64,000 nucleotides of DNA, from the NCBI RefSeq assembly GCF_031551385.1, contig NZ_JAVBNS010000009.1:1-64000 (forward strand). Direction: 5' to 3'. Under the pieces are notes generated by a model. It saw only the letters and a list, made by a program, of their open reading frames with translations. It was not told the DNA's origin and did not search any database. The stretch comes from Anaerosporobacter sp031551385 (GTDB lineage: Bacteria > Bacillota > Clostridia > Lachnospirales > Lachnospiraceae). Shown piece by piece: positions 48,708 to 57,440 of the stretch (position 1 is the stretch's first letter; each line of letters starts with the position of its first letter). Made by a program: the position numbers and the translations under genes.

Positions 48708-49690
48708 GCAAAATGGAGCAAAATCATTTTACAGAAGAAGAGCTTGCCATAGCAAAAAGTGTAGATCTTGTATCAGTAGCACAAAGTCTGGGATATACAC
48801 CGAAAAGAATAGGAAAGTATTACACGTTAAAAGAGATGGATTCCATCCGCATTTATGATAGAACGCATTGGTTTCGTTGGAGTAGACAATTTGATAAAGG
48901 CGAGAACGGTGGCTCTCAGCTTGATTTTCTACGAGTGTTTGCTGGAATGGATGTAAAGACGGCAGTATTTTGGCTATTGGAGTTTTCAGGTTATCAGCAA
49001 ATTTTAACTGCTAAATCTGAACCTGTATTGAAGTATCAGGTGAAAGAAAAAGAACCGGAAAGAAAAAACTTTCAATTACCAGCGGCTTCGTTTGATAATT
49101 CTTACCTGTATTCCTATCTAGGTCAAGAGAGGGGAATTAGTAAAGAGGTTATTGACTATTTTATAAGTCAGAAGCTTATTTACGAAAGCAGACACTACCA
49201 TAATATTGTTTTTCTGGGAAATGACAAGGATGGAAATACAAGATTTGCAAGTATGAGGGGAGTCTTTGACAAAGAAGGAAAACCGTTCAAGTGCGATGTT
49301 GTGGGTAATGATAAGCGATTTGGATTTAATCTTAGTCACGAAAATAGTGAAAAGATAGTTGTATTTGAAGCAGCAATTGATTTGATGAGTTATGTGGACA
49401 TTACGAAAGATTTTGAAAGTAATATGATTGCACTTGGTATGTTAGCCGATGCTCCACTGGCAACCTTTTTAGAAGAACATCCACAGATTACGACGATTCG
49501 ATTTTGTCTAGATAGTGATGAGCCAGGAAAAAAAGCAACAGAGGAATTGTTGAAAAAGTATTATGAATTAGGCTTCGAAGTGGAAAACGTTCCTCCACCA
49601 GTAGGATTTAAGGACTTTAATGAGTGTTTGATAGCGACAAGACTTCCGAATCTTGGTGTGGCTACAAAAAGTATAGCCAAAATCAAGTGA
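48704..49690 (+). CDS. Toprim-domain primase-like protein (DUF3991)
   Basis: The 328-residue protein has an N-terminal DUF3991-like domain (WFRWSRQFDKGENGGSQLDF, about residues 60-79) and a Toprim domain with KIVVFEAAIDLMSY (the catalytic Glu motif, about 220-233) and RFCLDSDEPGKKATEE (the DxD motif, about 262-277). Such proteins resemble primases and are found near relaxase genes; it may prime complementary-strand synthesis in the recipient. The GTG at 48704 overlaps the radC stop. The last ten codons lie in a palindromic repeat. Confidence 0.8.
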   Translation: MSKMEQNHFTEEELAIAKSVDLVSVAQSLGYTPKRIGKYYTLKEMDSIRIYDRTHWFRWSRQFDKGENGGSQLDFLRVFAGMDVKTAVFWLLEFSGYQQILTAKSEPVLKYQVKEKEPERKNFQLPAASFDNSYLYSYLGQERGISKEVIDYFISQKLIYESRHYHNIVFLGNDKDGNTRFASMRGVFDKEGKPFKCDVVGNDKRFGFNLSHENSEKIVVFEAAIDLMSYVDITKDFESNMIALGMLADAPLATFLEEHPQITTIRFCLDSDEPGKKATEELLKKYYELGFEVENVPPPVGFKDFNECLIATRLPNLGVATKSIAKIK

Positions 49691-49871
49691 TGGCTACAAA
49701 AAGTACAGCCAGAAACGAAAATTGGCTACAAAAAGTGTAGCCACATAGAAGGAAGTAGCAGGATAAAGTGTAGTTACGATAAAGTTTGGCTACAGAAAGT
49801 ATAGCCATTTTATCAAGTTGGCTACAGAAAGTACAGCCAACAAGCAATATTGGCTACAAAAAGTGTAGCCA
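49659..49871. repeat. Helically phased array of 21-bp palindromes (32-bp period)
   Basis: Six clear copies of TGGCTAC-AAAAAGT-GTAGCCA start at 49659, 49691, 49723, 49787, 49819 and 49851; a degenerate seventh fits at 49756. The period is 32 bp, about three helical turns, and the 11-bp spacers are unrelated. Central bases vary in a regular cycle, TAT, TAC, TGT. The first copy overlaps the end of the primase-like gene. The regular phasing implies binding by a protein array; candidates are a relaxosome, replication or partition protein. Spacers are too short for CRISPR. Confidence 0.85.
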
Positions 49872-49894
49872 TATGTAATATAGAAGGGGTTTCA

Positions 49895-49995
49895 GGGGAT
49901 TTTAGCCCCTGACAAGTTGCGATAGGACGGCGACGTCGCTATTGCGTAACTTGCCGTGCTCGGGTCTGTATCCGGGCACGTGAGCCAGGGTGAAA
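49895..49995 (+). other. Candidate origin of transfer (oriT)
   Basis: This intergenic stretch before mobC/mobA has nested inverted repeats: CAGGGG-ATTTTAG-CCCCTG (49895-49912), a perfect GCGACGTCGC palindrome (49931-49940) flanked by GCGATAG and CTATTGCG, and GTGCTCGG...CCGGGCAC (49956-49979). GTATCCGGGC near the last arm resembles the ATCCTG-type nick region of MOBP/RP4-family origins. Position, symmetry and high G+C support oriT; the nick site is inferred. Confidence 0.55.
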
Positions 49996-50033
49996 ATGTA
50001 CAAAACACAGATAAGGGAGGTACACCAAAAGCA

Positions 50034-50555
50034 ATGGGAAAAGAAGTGAAGCTTTTTACAGAACCAGATGAATTATTGAGTTGGTTGGATGAAAACGACA
50101 TCCTGATGAATCTTTCAAAGGAAGATGGACAGATACTTCTTAACTATATGGAAGGTCATGATTATGCAATTGGAAGTCGGGAAGAGCATATGATACGAAA
50201 AGACCTATCAGAAGAAGATGGAGAAGTAGTGGAGTACACAATTGATGAAGTGATTGATACAGTATGTGAGTGGAATTACGAATTGATTCGTGAAGCAGAT
50301 GAAAAAAGACATAATCCCAAAGATTTTATAGATTTTGCCAATGAACAGAACCGTTATGAATCCTTAAAAAGAGATGAAATTCGCCTTGACCGTATGTTTG
50401 ATAGAACAATCTATGCTAAGGAAATTGAAACGCTGGCAGTAAAATTAGCGAATGAATTTATAAGTAATCTGAAGCACGGCAAGGATGTGGAGAAAAGTGT
50501 TGTAGCAGTATCTGAGGAAGTCCACCGTTACAGTACAGATAAAAGAGGAAGGTGA
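50034..50555 (+). CDS. Unknown protein upstream of mobC
   Basis: The 173-residue acidic protein begins MGKEVKLFTEPDELLSWLDE, with no membrane segment and mostly helical character. It lies between the oriT-like region and mobC, so it may be part of the relaxosome or regulate it. GGGAGG lies 13 bases before the ATG, which is long; an upstream in-frame GTG has no ribosome binding site. The stop overlaps the mobC start region. No family recognised. Confidence 0.6.
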   Translation: MGKEVKLFTEPDELLSWLDENDILMNLSKEDGQILLNYMEGHDYAIGSREEHMIRKDLSEEDGEVVEYTIDEVIDTVCEWNYELIREADEKRHNPKDFIDFANEQNRYESLKRDEIRLDRMFDRTIYAKEIETLAVKLANEFISNLKHGKDVEKSVVAVSEEVHRYSTDKRGR

Positions 50556-50560
50556 TAGGA

Positions 50561-50893
50561 TTGGCAGATCGTATTCATTGTGTAAGAAAAACGCTGCGAT
50601 TGATGCCAATGGAAGCGGAGTTGCTTTCCAATAAAGCAATCGCAGCAAATATGAAGGAAGCAGAGTATCTGAGATTACTTATCAGCCAGAAGCCGAATGA
50701 TTATCCTGAAATTAGAAGATTGCTGAAAGATTTAATCAATGAGGTCAATCACATTGGAAACAATATAAATCAAATTGTTCGTAATAATAATTCAGCATTG
50801 TATACGAAAGCAGATAAAGAACGCCTAATAGCATATATGAAAAAATTGAATGTGGCAGTGAATGAGGCGGTGATTATGATTGGCAATCAGTAA
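50561..50893 (+). CDS. mobC: Mobilisation protein MobC (relaxosome accessory)
   Basis: The 110-residue protein has the MobC pattern: a basic N-terminal part with RLMPMEAELLSNKAIAANMK, then EVNHIGNNINQIVRNNNSAL, whose NHIGNNINQI core is a signature of the family. MobC helps open DNA at oriT and assists the relaxase. It starts at TTG 50561 after AGAGGAAGGTGATAGGA; GTG 50552 overlaps the Shine-Dalgarno. Its end overlaps mobA by 14 bp. Confidence 0.88.
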   Translation: MADRIHCVRKTLRLMPMEAELLSNKAIAANMKEAEYLRLLISQKPNDYPEIRRLLKDLINEVNHIGNNINQIVRNNNSALYTKADKERLIAYMKKLNVAVNEAVIMIGNQ

Positions 50894-52328
50894 GATAATG
50901 CATATGAAGGATTCTGGTAGTGGATTTCATGGAAGGCATTTAAGACGAAGTATTAATTATATTTTGAATCCTGATAAAACGCAGGAGGGTAGATTGATTG
51001 GTGGAGTTAACTGTCAGCCAGATATGGCATTTGAGCAGATGAAGGAAACCAAACGAAAATTTGGAAAGATAGATCAAAGACAGGGCTATCATATTGTACT
51101 TTCGTTTAAGGAAGGAGAAATCACACCAGATACAGCCTATGAGATTACAGAAAAGTTCATAGAACAGTACCTTAGAAATCAGTATGAAGTTGTATTTTCT
51201 GTTCATGATAATACGGATCATATCCATTCGCATATTGTATTTAACAGCGTAAGTTGCATTGACGGTAGGAAGTATCACTATAAAAAAGGAGATTGGGAAA
51301 AAGAAATACAACCAATTACCAATATGTTATGTGAAGAGTATGGACTATCTATTCTTGAGATAGGTGATGAGAAAAGTGATCCAGATCGTGGCTATCAGAA
51401 TTGGAGCGTCAATCGTGACGGACCATTTGTATGGTCAGATATTATAAAGCGTGATTTAGATGCCTGTATTTTGCAGAATAACACATTTGATGATTTCTTA
51501 GTTATGCTTAAAGATAAAGGGTATGAGTTAAAACAGGGAAAATATCTTGCGGTTCGTCCACCTGGAATGAGTCGATTTAAAAGGTGTAAGTCGATAGGTG
51601 ATGATTATTCAGAAGAACGTATTAGACAAAGAATTTTAGAAGAAGATATGTCATCTTATTTAAAGAATCAGCAAATAGAAGTGAAACCGCAGATCGTAAG
51701 ATGCCGTGTGAAGCGATACCGAAGAGCGAAGATGTCAGGAATGCAGAAAAGATATTATGCTAAGTTGTATCGGATTGGTATGCTTAAGAAGAAACCGTAT
51801 AGTCAGGTATATCAATACAAAGATGATATTCGTAAAATGCACAAATTACAGCAACAATACTTGTTTTTGGCAAGGCATGATGTGAAATCCAGTGTAGAAC
51901 TTGCAGCAACTATTATGAATCTGACGGATAAAAGAATAGAAGTTTCTAGTGAAAAAAGCAAGATTTATTGTACTCAGAAAAAGTTTGAAAAGTTGTTTCA
52001 AATTGCTGAGGATATGACAGCTTTAAAGGAGTGTGAAAACACATACCAGAATGGGGATAACTTCTTTGAAGAGGAGCATAAAAGGTGGATAGGTCTAGAA
52101 CAACAACTTAAAAGTCTGGGATATACTTATGAGGAAACAGTGGAATTGAAGAATTATTATAGAAAGTTATGTTCGGAAATAAGTCAGAAAGAAAAGGCTG
52201 TTGTTAAGGAACTGAATATTGGAAAGTCAATTTGGAAGGATACAGTAAAGGATGAGGATACAAAGGTATTAGAAGATATAATCGAAAAAGAAAAAATAAA
52301 AGAAATAGTGAAACAGCCAGTCCGTTAG
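50880..52328 (+). CDS. mobA: MobA/VirD2-type relaxase (MOBP family)
   Basis: The 482-residue relaxase nicks oriT and pilots the strand to the recipient. The probable catalytic tyrosine is Y27 in SINYILNPDKT. The metal-binding three-His motif is H109, H114, H116 and H118 within HDNTDHIHSHIVFNS, preceded by GYHIVLSF. The C-terminal half is basic and probably binds DNA or the coupling protein. The TTG at 50880 overlaps the mobC end. Confidence 0.92.
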   Translation: MAISKIMHMKDSGSGFHGRHLRRSINYILNPDKTQEGRLIGGVNCQPDMAFEQMKETKRKFGKIDQRQGYHIVLSFKEGEITPDTAYEITEKFIEQYLRNQYEVVFSVHDNTDHIHSHIVFNSVSCIDGRKYHYKKGDWEKEIQPITNMLCEEYGLSILEIGDEKSDPDRGYQNWSVNRDGPFVWSDIIKRDLDACILQNNTFDDFLVMLKDKGYELKQGKYLAVRPPGMSRFKRCKSIGDDYSEERIRQRILEEDMSSYLKNQQIEVKPQIVRCRVKRYRRAKMSGMQKRYYAKLYRIGMLKKKPYSQVYQYKDDIRKMHKLQQQYLFLARHDVKSSVELAATIMNLTDKRIEVSSEKSKIYCTQKKFEKLFQIAEDMTALKECENTYQNGDNFFEEEHKRWIGLEQQLKSLGYTYEETVELKNYYRKLCSEISQKEKAVVKELNIGKSIWKDTVKDEDTKVLEDIIEKEKIKEIVKQPVR

Positions 52329-52363
52329 GCTGTTATTTTTATGGAAAGAAATAGGAGGAACGT

Positions 52364-53557
52364 ATGGAACAATCAGAAAAGACAGCAATAAATATTCATA
52401 TTACCGAGTTTATACAGGGACTGAAAAACCTTGAGCGCTATCCTAATGAAGTCTTAGCACTGGTGCAGGAAGACTTGGAGTATGGATTAAGTGAAGAACA
52501 GGTGAAACAATACTATAAGAAAAAATGGAGTATTGGACAGATGAAAATCTATTCTAAGTGTCTCCGTAATGGGTATTCCGAGGAAGCAATTAAAGTTATT
52601 ACTTCTGAACATCTATCAAGAAATCAGATGAGCATTGCCTTGGAATTTTATGAGAAAGGTGTCCCACTCGATAGTATCAAGGCAGTAGTTGGACAAAATG
52701 AGTTTCCAGCTGCAATGAAGAAAGCATATGAAATGGTACTTGAGCAAATGAAAGAAACAAGGATGGTGGCAGAGGATGCACCTGATTATGTTAAGAAACT
52801 AGTTGACCAAATATCAGCCATGATTACTCATATTGAATTTCAGGAGAAAAGATATGATGCATTGGCAGAACATCTTAAGATTTTTGAATCAACAAAAAAA
52901 GATGAAGATGTCAGAGATGATCTGGTAAAACAGAATGCTCATCAAGCAACGGTAATGAATGAACAGCAGAATCAGATTATGCAGGCAAATTCTGCAATCG
53001 CAAGATATCGCACTGAACTTGAGCAAAAAGAAAAGGAGATGAAAAAGATGCAGGATAAGACAGAGGCATTAGAAGAGCAGATCCGGATTATGGATCAAAG
53101 AGATTCTGATAGTAAGGCAGTATCAAAAACGGCAAGTACAGTACAGCCAGAAAGGGTTCTGGTGCCAGAGCCTAGCATAGAGTTGAAACAGTCAACAATC
53201 ATTCCGCAAAACATTTCTGGATATGGGGTTCCGATTTACTACACGGTATCGATGGTGGATTCGTATGGAAGAGTGGTTCAGACACTGCCAATTGAACGCA
53301 CGGAGAAAAAGACTAGTGGTATAACAAATTTATTTTCAAAATTGGGAATAAAGAAAAAATCCAGACAGGATATTGTAAAGTTAGTGGCAAGTGGTGATTT
53401 AGTGCCTGATCAGCTAATGCAATTAAAGAGTGCAATTGAGCGTGGGTTAACAGAGAGTCAGCTGGTGGAACTGATCAATAACAATGTCTCTGCAGAGAAG
53501 ATGAAAGAAATTATTGAGATTGCAGTTCTTGAAAATGCAATGTATGAGAAGGAGTAG
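52364..53557 (+). CDS. Helical-repeat/coiled-coil protein of unknown function
   Basis: The 397-residue protein begins with short helical repeats of the type GLSEEQVKQYYKKKWSIGQM, GYSEEAIKVI and GVPLDSIKAV (about residues 45-115). A long coiled coil follows (about 150-245), then a polar linker and a similar repeat pair at the C-terminus (GLTESQLVELINNNVSAEKM, about 362-381). No catalytic motif. It lies between the relaxase and the coupling-protein genes, suggesting a scaffold in DNA transfer; this is inferred. Confidence 0.6.
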   Translation: MEQSEKTAINIHITEFIQGLKNLERYPNEVLALVQEDLEYGLSEEQVKQYYKKKWSIGQMKIYSKCLRNGYSEEAIKVITSEHLSRNQMSIALEFYEKGVPLDSIKAVVGQNEFPAAMKKAYEMVLEQMKETRMVAEDAPDYVKKLVDQISAMITHIEFQEKRYDALAEHLKIFESTKKDEDVRDDLVKQNAHQATVMNEQQNQIMQANSAIARYRTELEQKEKEMKKMQDKTEALEEQIRIMDQRDSDSKAVSKTASTVQPERVLVPEPSIELKQSTIIPQNISGYGVPIYYTVSMVDSYGRVVQTLPIERTEKKTSGITNLFSKLGIKKKSRQDIVKLVASGDLVPDQLMQLKSAIERGLTESQLVELINNNVSAEKMKEIIEIAVLENAMYEKE

Positions 53558-53562
53558 GAAGC

Positions 53563-53943
53563 ATGATAACGATAGAAGAAACAATCGAAGCAATTCATAA
53601 CAGCCATGGTGGTTTAACAGATGAAGAGATACAACTGATTGTCCAATTTGCATTCAAGACAGGTGATGTTGAATTGACTTTGAAGATGATTGAGGAATTT
53701 GCAGCAGAGGGGAAAGACAGCAATGCCTTGATTCTGAAATATGAAGCTGCTTTGGATATAAAGCCAAAATGGGTTGATCAAATTGAGAATCTCTTAGTGG
53801 CAATAGAGATGTATCGTCTGGAAGAAGAAAAAGCGGTGAATCGATTGGCTGATGTATTGGGCGCATATGGTATTCATGTGTCGGCAGAGGAAATCAGGAA
53901 GTCGGATACAGAGCAGATAAAACAGAAAGTGAAGATTTTATAA
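53563..53943 (+). CDS. Small helical protein of unknown function
   Basis: The 126-residue acidic helical protein contains GGLTDEEIQLIVQFAFKTGD (about residues 16-35), a GLT-D/E-type helical repeat similar to those in the previous gene. It starts 5 bp after it, after GGAGTAGGAAGC. Probably a partner or diverged fragment of the same repeat family. Confidence 0.6.
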   Translation: MITIEETIEAIHNSHGGLTDEEIQLIVQFAFKTGDVELTLKMIEEFAAEGKDSNALILKYEAALDIKPKWVDQIENLLVAIEMYRLEEEKAVNRLADVLGAYGIHVSAEEIRKSDTEQIKQKVKIL

Positions 53944-53966
53944 GGAGGAGGTAAGCTGGAGTTGTT

Positions 53967-55115
53967 TTGAAAATTCCAGTAACGAATATGGCAGAAGAAA
54001 TACAAGAAGCAGTCCAAATTATACGCGTCGCATATGATGGGATTGAAATAGCAATGAAGGTTGGAAATGGTGGCTTAGGAGCCATGCAAAAAGCCATAGA
54101 CTTTTTAAAGGGAATGCTTGATTATGAAAAATCTCTTGGAAAAACATCTATGAAAAAGCTGCTTATGAAAGGTGGCGATTTACAAGTCTTGCAGTTTAAA
54201 ACGTCTGATATGAAGAAAGTTGAGAAGCTGGCAAAGAAATACGGTATTCTCTATTCTGTACTTCCAGATGTTAAAAAGGCAGATGGTTTATCGGAGGTTA
54301 TCTTTCATACAGAAGCAGTACCAAGAGCAAATATGATGATTCAGAAATTAGGCTTTGGAAATATTGCATCTTTTGATGATTATCTAAAGAATGGAGATGA
54401 GAAATCATTAGGAAAGCTATTGGACTTTCTCAAGCACCAAAAGAAGGAAACCGATAAGAGTATGTCTTCTGATGGTGCAAGAGCAGGTGTTGTTATGGAG
54501 GGATTGATTGAAAAAGTAGGTCTTTTTGCAATGGAAAAGCAAAGTATCAGTGTAGATGCGGTGAAAGAAAATTTCAGTATTGGAAATGAACAGGCGAATA
54601 GTGTGATTAAGCAGCTTGAAACCATTGGATTACTCGATAAAAGAGATGCGAATGGATATCATAAGGTCATGATGGACAAAGATGCATTCTTAAATCGTGT
54701 TAGGGGATATCAGGATTTGGCAGAACGAATGAGGGCAGTATCTGCTTCTAAGAATCTAAATCTTTCTGATGTTACAATTAGTAAAACTCTGATTACAGCA
54801 GAAAACGACCATGCAGTGAAAACGAGAGTGCCAGGAACCTGGGGTAAGGATGCAAAGTATATATGGTTTGATAAATCGAAAGCAATGGATATTCATGGAG
54901 GTAAGACTATGCTTACCTTTATTGATAAGGAAAAGGATTACAAGATTTATGATGAAGAGAATCGAATTGTATCAACCATGAAGGGCGAAGAATTATATGC
55001 TGGTCATTATGATAAAGTGGAATCAGCTGTTCGAGAACATTATGAAAGAAATCAGACCAAAGAAGTTGCAAAAACGCAGACTACAACTAAGACCACCGGT
55101 ACGAGAAAGAGGTAG
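53967..55115 (+). CDS. PcfB-like protein (DUF3801)
   Basis: The 382-residue protein has the N-terminal PcfB/DUF3801 region: IQEAVQIIRVAYDGIEIAMK, then AMQKAIDFLKGMLDYEK and MKKLLMKGGDLQVLQF. PcfB is an accessory protein found beside the VirD4-type coupling protein in Gram-positive conjugation systems such as pCF10. The C-terminal half holds a winged-helix-like segment and a basic tail. A TTG at 53967 is used in this reading; an ATG at 53988 is also possible. The coupling protein gene follows after 5 bp. Confidence 0.8.
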   Translation: MKIPVTNMAEEIQEAVQIIRVAYDGIEIAMKVGNGGLGAMQKAIDFLKGMLDYEKSLGKTSMKKLLMKGGDLQVLQFKTSDMKKVEKLAKKYGILYSVLPDVKKADGLSEVIFHTEAVPRANMMIQKLGFGNIASFDDYLKNGDEKSLGKLLDFLKHQKKETDKSMSSDGARAGVVMEGLIEKVGLFAMEKQSISVDAVKENFSIGNEQANSVIKQLETIGLLDKRDANGYHKVMMDKDAFLNRVRGYQDLAERMRAVSASKNLNLSDVTISKTLITAENDHAVKTRVPGTWGKDAKYIWFDKSKAMDIHGGKTMLTFIDKEKDYKIYDEENRIVSTMKGEELYAGHYDKVESAVREHYERNQTKEVAKTQTTTKTTGTRKR

Positions 55116-55120
55116 ATACC

Positions 55121-57277
55121 ATGCAGACAAGTAAGAAAAAACCATCGGTTGTTTTTATTCTTGTTGGTGCAATCCTTGCGGGTTATTTTGGTTATTTGAT
55201 TGGTGGAGCATGGGAAAAGGGCGTGGAACTAAATGATTTTATCAATCGTTTGAATGAAGTTTGTTCCGCTCCCTTAGCAAATTATATGAATGAGAATACA
55301 GTGAAAGCAGTAGCCATTGCCATAGGTATCTATGGGATGGCTATCTTAATGTATTACACCAGTCAGAGAAATCTAATGCCCGGAAAGGAATTTGGTACTG
55401 CAAGATTTGAAAATCCGAAAAGAGCAAACAAGATATTAGCCGATAAAGATGAGAACTTTAATCGAGTCTTAAGTCAAAATGTAAAAATGTCTTTAGATTT
55501 TCGCAGATTGAAATTGAATGGAAATATTCTGATTTGTGGTGGTTCTGGTGCAGGTAAGACATTTTATGAAGTAAAGCCGAATCTTATGCAAATGCCACAT
55601 AATTGTTCTTTTATTTGCACTGACCCAAAGGGAGAAATTTTAAGAAGCTGTGGTCAGATGCTAAAGGACAACGGATACAATGTAAAGGTGATTAATCTAC
55701 TGGAGATGGATAAGTCAGATTGTTATAATCCATTTTCTTATATTCGAGAAGAAACGGATGTAGTAAAACTGATAACAAATCTAATTTCCAATACAACACC
55801 AAAAGGGTCAATACCATCAGATCCGTTTTGGGAGAAAGCAGAAGGATTATTTCTACAGTCTATCTTTTATTATGTGTGGCTGGTAGAACCAGCTTCAAGA
55901 AGAAATTTTGAGACAGTATTAAAACTGATTGGCGAGGCAGAGGTTGCAGAACAGGGTAAGATGTCCATGCTTGATAAGCGTATGAAAAAACTAGAGGGGT
56001 TATCACCTTTAGGAGCTAATCATCCAGCCGTAAAGCAGTACAACAAATGTATGCGAGGTGCAGGGGACACGGTTCGTTCCATTATAATCAGTGCCAATTC
56101 AAGATTGGCATACTTAGAGAATCAGCAAGTGCTACGATTATTATCAAAAGACGAGTTGAATCTGGCTGATATAGGAATTGGAGTAAATGGAGATGGTGAA
56201 ACAAAAACAGCGCTTTTCTGTGTGATACCAGATTCTGATAAATCCTATAATTTTATCATAGGACTTCTATATACGCAGATATTTCAGGAACTATATTATC
56301 AGGCGGATTTTAATTGTGGAGGAGCACTTCCAATTCATGTAACTTTTATGTTGGATGAATTTGCTAATGTAGCATTGCCGGATGACTATTGTAGCTTGCT
56401 TAGTACCATGAGATCTCGGTCTATCAGCAGCATTATTATTATCCAGAACTTTGCACAGCTGAAGGCTTTGTTCAAGGATACCTGGGAAACAATCCCGGGC
56501 AATTGTGACACCTTTATCTATTTAGGTGGCAACGAACAAAGTACCCATAAGTACGTTTCAGAGCTCCTTGGGAAGGGTACGATTGACAAAAAATCCAGCG
56601 GAGAAACTAGAGGAAGACAGGGGAGTAGCAGTAGAAATTATGATATCTTAGGTAGAGAGTTATTTACACCAGATGAAGTACGAAAATTAGACAACAAAAA
56701 GTGCATCGTATTTATTCGTGGTTTTGATCCGATTATTGATGGTAAGTTTGTTCCATTTGGTCATCCAATGTTTCAGCAGACGGCAGATGGAAAGGGGAAA
56801 GCTTATATTCATAATGTCAGAGGTAAGAGAGAATTAGTTGGAAGACCTTATGAAATCTTGTCAGCGAAAGCACTGGAGCATTTTGAAAAACGAAAAGCGA
56901 ATGGAGATAACGTATATATTGATAAGTTGACTTATGATGAATTTATGCTTCTTGGTGATGTGGAGATGAGCAAACGATTTACGAAACTTGACGAGAAGGA
57001 ACAGAAGGAAAAATTGAATCAGGAACTGGAAGCAGAGCTTGAATATGCAGAGGATATGAATCAAAAAATAAATGAAATGCGTCAAGTAAATCGACCAAAC
57101 TTGAAAGAAGACACAATCATGAATCGTATAATCCATTGGCCTTATACCAAGGAGCAGAAAGAGGAAGCTCGTAAGGCAATGGCTGCAAAAGTCCCTCAGA
57201 GTAAGATATTAGAATATTTCTATCCAGAAACAAGTGTTGAGCACATGATTAAAGTCAGAGAATCGTTCATGGCATAA
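55121..57277 (+). CDS. virD4: VirD4/TraG-type coupling protein (T4CP)
   Basis: The 718-residue membrane ATPase delivers the relaxase-DNA complex to the transfer channel. It has two N-terminal transmembrane helices (about 10-27 and 60-80), Walker A GGSGAGKT (140-147), the following FICTDPKGEIL, and Walker B FMLDEFANV (about 408-416). The C-terminus is charged. Start after GAGGTAGATACC. Together with mobA and VirB4 it defines a complete transfer core. Confidence 0.95.
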   Translation: MQTSKKKPSVVFILVGAILAGYFGYLIGGAWEKGVELNDFINRLNEVCSAPLANYMNENTVKAVAIAIGIYGMAILMYYTSQRNLMPGKEFGTARFENPKRANKILADKDENFNRVLSQNVKMSLDFRRLKLNGNILICGGSGAGKTFYEVKPNLMQMPHNCSFICTDPKGEILRSCGQMLKDNGYNVKVINLLEMDKSDCYNPFSYIREETDVVKLITNLISNTTPKGSIPSDPFWEKAEGLFLQSIFYYVWLVEPASRRNFETVLKLIGEAEVAEQGKMSMLDKRMKKLEGLSPLGANHPAVKQYNKCMRGAGDTVRSIIISANSRLAYLENQQVLRLLSKDELNLADIGIGVNGDGETKTALFCVIPDSDKSYNFIIGLLYTQIFQELYYQADFNCGGALPIHVTFMLDEFANVALPDDYCSLLSTMRSRSISSIIIIQNFAQLKALFKDTWETIPGNCDTFIYLGGNEQSTHKYVSELLGKGTIDKKSSGETRGRQGSSSRNYDILGRELFTPDEVRKLDNKKCIVFIRGFDPIIDGKFVPFGHPMFQQTADGKGKAYIHNVRGKRELVGRPYEILSAKALEHFEKRKANGDNVYIDKLTYDEFMLLGDVEMSKRFTKLDEKEQKEKLNQELEAELEYAEDMNQKINEMRQVNRPNLKEDTIMNRIIHWPYTKEQKEEARKAMAAKVPQSKILEYFYPETSVEHMIKVRESFMA

Positions 57278-57440
57278 CAGAAAAATAATCGGATAAGATA
57301 AAAGTAACACATATCAGGTAAACCTGAAGTGATAATATAACGGAGGAAACTCCGATCATATAGATAACCTAAGTGGAATGGGTGGTTATTATTGCAAGCC
57401 AATAATAACTGCCCATTTTTTCGTTGTAAAGGAGATTCAA
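57278..57440 (+). promoter_or_regulatory. Leader with attenuator-like terminator before the VirB2-like gene
   Basis: ATCAGG-TAAA-CCTGA (57312-57326) and CGGAG-GAAA-CTCCG (57341-57354) are small tetraloop hairpins. They precede a 15-bp stem (57380-57414) with TTTTTT. The terminator sits 20 bp before the gene's start, so the pilin and downstream T4SS genes would be expressed only if it is bypassed. Antitermination control is inferred. Confidence 0.5.
57380..57421 (+). terminator. Strong intrinsic terminator between VirD4 and the VirB2-like gene
   Basis: GGGTGGTTATTATTG (57380-57394) pairs with CAATAATAACTGCCC (57400-57414) over 15 bp including two G-U pairs, followed by ATTTTTT. Confidence 0.85.

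Noticed and set aside
49659..49871. CRISPR-like array
   Set aside because: Spacers are only 11 bp, repeats are 21-bp palindromes, no cas gene is nearby and the first repeat lies within a coding region. A protein-binding array fits better.
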